Shown here: one piece after another, positions 61,280-64,000 of the stretch | Numbering within the stretch: the first letter of the stretch is position 1 | Layout of the letters: the number at the start of each line of letters is the position of its first letter | Assembly: GCF_019285775.1 (NCBI RefSeq) | Contig: NZ_CP079105.1 | Location: 744,001-808,000, forward strand | Length of the DNA: 64,000 bases | Reading direction: 5' to 3' | DNA from: Skermania piniformis | Lineage (GTDB): Bacteria > Actinomycetota > Actinomycetes > Mycobacteriales > Mycobacteriaceae | The notes under the pieces: model-generated | The model's input: only the letters and a program-made list of their open reading frames with translations | The model's database searches: none | What the model was told of the DNA's origin: nothing | Translations under genes and position numbers: made by a program

Positions 61280-62677
61280 ATGCAACAGGGACGCTTGCCG
61301 GATGGCTTCGGTGTCCGGATCGACCCGACCATCCGGTCGTATTCCGGTGGTCGGGTGCTACTCGGTGGTTCGCCGGCGCGCGTGTTGCGGCTCCCGGAGT
61401 CGGCGGTCGAGTTGATCGGCGACGGTTTCCTGGAGGTGACCGACTCGCGGTCCGCCGGCGTTGCCAGAAGGCTGCTGGATTCCGGAGTGGGCAACCCGCG
61501 CCCGCGACTGCTGCCGTCGACCGACGCGGTGACGATCGTCGTTCCGCTGCGTAACAATCGGGCCGGACTGGACCGGCTGCTCGCCGGTCTGCGGGGTCAC
61601 CACGTCGTCGTGGTCGACGACGGCAGCGACACCCCGGTGGCGCTGCCCGCGTGCACCCCGAGCGGTTGCCGGGTAACGGTGTTGCGACTGGATCGCCCGG
61701 TCGGTCCGGCGGCGGCGCGCAACGCCGGCCTCCGTCTCGCGCCGACCGAGTTCGTGGCGTTTCTGGATGCCGACGTGGCGCCGCGGCACGGCTGGCTGGA
61801 GATCATGCTCGGGCATTTCAGCGATCCCTCGGTGGCTCTGGTCGCGCCCCGGATCGTGGTCCGCGCGCTGGAGACGAGCGCACTCGCCCGGTACGAGCAC
61901 TCCCGGTCCCCGCTGGATCTGGGCCGGCACGAGGCCGCGGTCCGCGCGGGCGGGCGGGTTTCCCATGCGCCGGGCGAAGCGATTCTGGTGCGGCGGCGCG
62001 CGTTGCTGGAGATCGGCGGCTTCGACGAGTCGCTGCGGGTCGCCGCGGACATCGACCTGAGCTGGCGGCTGGACGCCGCCGGCTGGATTCTGCGGTACGA
62101 GCCCGCAGCGCAGGTGGCGTACAACCGCCGCGTCGGCTTCGTCGGCTGGCTCGGCCGGATCCGCGACGACGGCACGGGGGCGGCGCCGCTGGGCATCCGG
62201 CATCCCGGCGCGGTACGACCGTTGGTGATGTCGCGGTGGGCGATCGCCGGCGCCATCCTGCTGGCGACGCTGTCCCGGTTCGGCGTGGTCGGTGCGCTCG
62301 GCACCTTCGTGGTAACCGTAATCCGGATGCGGGCGGCGCTGGCCGAGGTGGACCGCTCCACCCGGATTGCGGCGCTCTACGCGGCCCACGGGTTCGGCGT
62401 CGGGCTCTGGCAACTCGCCTCGGTGCTGTGCCGGCACTATTGGCCGGTGACCTTGCTCGCGATGCTCTGCAGCGCGCGGGTCCGGCAGCTGATGTTCGTG
62501 GTTGCGGCGGTGGCGGGCGGCGCGGATTGGTACGCGCACCGAGAACCCGGTGGCCTGGGCGCGGTCCGGTACGTCGCGCTCAAGCGGCTCGACGACGTCG
62601 CCTACGGTGCCGGGTTGTGGGACGGCGTGATTCGGGCGCGCAGTCTCGAGGCGCTCAAACCGGCAATCGGTGAGTGA
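61280..62677 (+). CDS. mftF: Mycofactocin glycosyltransferase MftF
   Basis: 465 residues. An N-terminal PqqD-like/leader region (LPDGFGVRIDPTIR, RVLLGGSPARVLRL) precedes a GT2 domain with VVVDDGSD and the metal-binding FLDADVAPRHGW, then membrane-associated C-terminal helices (about 310-350 and 375-415). MftF adds the oligoglucan chain to mycofactocin. Confidence 0.88.
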   Translation: MQQGRLPDGFGVRIDPTIRSYSGGRVLLGGSPARVLRLPESAVELIGDGFLEVTDSRSAGVARRLLDSGVGNPRPRLLPSTDAVTIVVPLRNNRAGLDRLLAGLRGHHVVVVDDGSDTPVALPACTPSGCRVTVLRLDRPVGPAAARNAGLRLAPTEFVAFLDADVAPRHGWLEIMLGHFSDPSVALVAPRIVVRALETSALARYEHSRSPLDLGRHEAAVRAGGRVSHAPGEAILVRRRALLEIGGFDESLRVAADIDLSWRLDAAGWILRYEPAAQVAYNRRVGFVGWLGRIRDDGTGAAPLGIRHPGAVRPLVMSRWAIAGAILLATLSRFGVVGALGTFVVTVIRMRAALAEVDRSTRIAALYAAHGFGVGLWQLASVLCRHYWPVTLLAMLCSARVRQLMFVVAAVAGGADWYAHREPGGLGAVRYVALKRLDDVAYGAGLWDGVIRARSLEALKPAIGE

Positions 62678-62688
62678 CCGGCCGGCGA

Positions 62689-62733
62689 GATGGCGATCGG
62701 TGCGATGACGGTCGGTGTGATGACGATCGGTGA
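62689..62733 (+). repeat. 15-bp tandem repeat between mftF and mftG
   Basis: Three units of GATGRCGRTCGGTGN (62689, 62704, 62719) and a partial fourth from 62734. They lie in a short open frame described separately. Confidence 0.8.
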
Positions 62734-62749
62734 GATGACACGGCCGTGA
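62690..62749 (+). CDS. Possible 19-residue leader peptide coupled to mftG
   Basis: Frame MAIGAMTVGVMTIGEMTRP encoded by the 15-bp tandem repeat. Its stop (62747-62749) overlaps the mftG start GTG (62746). The ribosome-binding site is weak. It may be a translational-coupling leader or a chance frame in a repeat. Confidence 0.3.
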   Translation: MAIGAMTVGVMTIGEMTRP

Positions 62750-64000
62750 CCGAAGTGATCGACGACCTGGTGGTCGGCGCCGGATCGTGCGGCAGCGTGC
62801 TCGCCGCGCGGCTCAGCGACGACGCCGAACGATCGGTGACCCTGCTCGACGCCGGCGGGCCGGCGACCCACGGGTCGCTGCGCAACGCGGCCGTGGTGCC
62901 GGTCGGCCCCGACGCGACCTGGGTGGATCGATATCAGGTGACGCTTGCCCCGGGCCGCTCGGTGAGCGCCCCGCGGGGCCGGGTGGTCGGCGGTTCCGGC
63001 GCGGTCAACGGCTGCTACTTCGTCCGGGCGACGCCGGCCGACCTGGACGGTTGGAATCTGCCGGAGTGGACCTACGCGGCGACGCTGCCCTACTTCCGGG
63101 CCGGCGAGACCGACCTCGACTTCGACGGCCCGGATCACGGCCGAGCGGGACCGTTGCCGATCCGCCGGCCCGCGCGACCCACCGAGTTCTCCGCCGCGTT
63201 CACCGCCGCCTGCCGGGATGCCGGCCTGACGGCGGTGGACGATCTGAACTCGGCGACCGCCGGCGACGGAGTCGGGCCGGTCCCGGTGAACGTCGGTACC
63301 GGGCACCGGGTCAGCCCGGCCGAGGCGTACCTGTCGCCCCGGGCGCAGCAGCCCAACCTGCGGTTGCTCACCGAGACCAGGGTGCGCCGGGTGCTCTTCG
63401 CCGGTACCCGCGCGATCGGCGTCGAGGCCGAACGCGGCGGTCGCGGGTTCTATCTGCGGGCGCAGCGGGTCACCCTGTGTGCCGGCGCCATCGAATCGGC
63501 CGTGATCCTGCTCCGATCCGGGGTCGGGCCGCCGGAGCAGGTGCGGCTGCTCGGCGGCCGAGTGGTCAGCCCGCTGACCGGAGTCGGTTCGGGTTGCTTC
63601 GACCATCCGGAGATCGGCTTGCCGGTCGGCGGGTACGCGGAGGAGGTCGCGCTCCCGTTGGAGGTGGTCGCGCATCACCGCGGATGCGAGATCCGGCCGT
63701 ACACCCGCTCGCTCGCCCGGCTCACCGGCGCCCCGGGGTGTGGCCCCTGGATGGTCGGAATTGCGTTGATGGACAACGAGTCGCGTGGCCGGCTGGAGTT
63801 CTGCCGGCCGGGGGTGCACGCGCCGCGGATCGATTACCGGTACCTGCGCAGCGGCGCGGATCGGGACCGGCTGCGGGCCGGCGTCGCGCTCGCGCGGGAG
63901 CTGTTGCGCTCGGTGGGCGCCCGGGTTGCGGCCGACGAACCGACCGATGCCTGGCTCACCGCCCATCTGGGCACCTCGCAGCATCTCGCCGGAACCTGCC
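62746..64000 (+). CDS. mftG: Mycofactocin system GMC oxidoreductase MftG (3' end outside the window)
   Basis: 418 codons from the GTG at 62746, still open at the window edge. FAD motif DDLVVGAGSCGSVLAARLS, GMC signature PRGRVVGGSGAVNGCYFVRA, CAGAIESAVILLRSGVGP, and the C-terminal HLGTSQHLAGTC that normally continues into the catalytic His-Pro/Asn region. MftG passes electrons from reduced mycofactocin to the respiratory chain. Only the last 50 or so residues should be missing. Confidence 0.9.
   Translation, partial: MTEVIDDLVVGAGSCGSVLAARLSDDAERSVTLLDAGGPATHGSLRNAAVVPVGPDATWVDRYQVTLAPGRSVSAPRGRVVGGSGAVNGCYFVRATPADLDGWNLPEWTYAATLPYFRAGETDLDFDGPDHGRAGPLPIRRPARPTEFSAAFTAACRDAGLTAVDDLNSATAGDGVGPVPVNVGTGHRVSPAEAYLSPRAQQPNLRLLTETRVRRVLFAGTRAIGVEAERGGRGFYLRAQRVTLCAGAIESAVILLRSGVGPPEQVRLLGGRVVSPLTGVGSGCFDHPEIGLPVGGYAEEVALPLEVVAHHRGCEIRPYTRSLARLTGAPGCGPWMVGIALMDNESRGRLEFCRPGVHAPRIDYRYLRSGADRDRLRAGVALARELLRSVGARVAADEPTDAWLTAHLGTSQHLAGTC

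Noticed and set aside
62602-63984. 460-codon minus-strand frame at the right end
   Set aside because: Antisense to mftG, whose plus-strand frame shows FAD and GMC signatures and runs off the window.

Overview
The window is about two thirds or more G+C and carries a set of genes typical of mycolic-acid-producing Mycobacteriales (Nocardia/Rhodococcus/Gordonia-like): rplJ-rplL, the Mce-transporter ATPase mkl, rpoB-rpoC, rpsL-rpsG-fusA-tuf, dnaE2, fprB, an accA2/accD2/fadE12/echA7-type operon, kshB and part of a mycofactocin locus. The rpoB N-terminus (LEGRILAVS) resembles Nocardia and fast-growing mycobacteria. The genus cannot be fixed from this sequence alone.

Layout. 1-5.5 kb: the 3' part of dnaE2, a lipG-like hydrolase, then rplJ-rplL with a promoter and a likely L10 leader. 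5.6-15 kb: mkl, rpoB, rpoC with strong hairpins. 15-20 kb: cold-shock-domain protein, SixA-type phosphatase, fprB, a quinone-oxidoreductase-like MDR and an AbiEi/DUF559-like protein. 19.9-29.1 kb: an eight-gene overlapping operon (DinB-like, AtuA, carboxylase beta and alpha, SRPBCC, acyl-CoA dehydrogenase, enoyl-CoA hydratase, TetR) with a TetR-type palindrome in front. 29.1-30.2 kb: two lipoproteins. 30.5-34.9 kb: rpsL-rpsG-fusA-tuf, closed by a strong terminator.

34.9-52.6 kb is an accessory island holding a complete type III-D-like CRISPR-Cas system. On the minus strand are cas2 and a reverse transcriptase-Cas1 fusion. Next comes a plus-strand array of 31 repeats and 30 spacers; the 25th repeat is split by a 1,414-bp ISL3-family insertion with an 8-bp target duplication. 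A tightly overlapping plus-strand operon follows: an HD-less Cas10 with an intact GGDD motif, Csx10, a double Csm3-like RAMP, Csx19, a TIGR03986-type RAMP, a 109-aa membrane protein, a 515-aa protein with two membrane helices, a SAVED-like sensor region and an extra C-terminal domain, and Cas6. The 109-aa protein is a chimera: its N-terminus resembles the membrane anchor of the SAVED protein and its C-terminus resembles the tail of the TIGR03986 RAMP. It lies exactly where a roughly 347-bp tandem duplication would create it. Together these suggest RNA-capable spacer acquisition and a cyclic-nucleotide-triggered membrane effector.

52.6-64 kb: an F420-dependent-type oxidoreductase; a reactive-sulfur operon (CstR-like sensor, CstB-like persulfide dioxygenase-rhodanese, small Cys-rich protein) with a CsoR/CstR-type operator; an overlapping operon of ferredoxin reductase, glutamate-racemase-like protein and AlkD-like protein; kshB with a perfect match to the KstR motif; a TetR regulator; and a mycofactocin block (coupled SDR, mftE, mftF, mftG) without mftA-D. 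mftG runs off the right edge.
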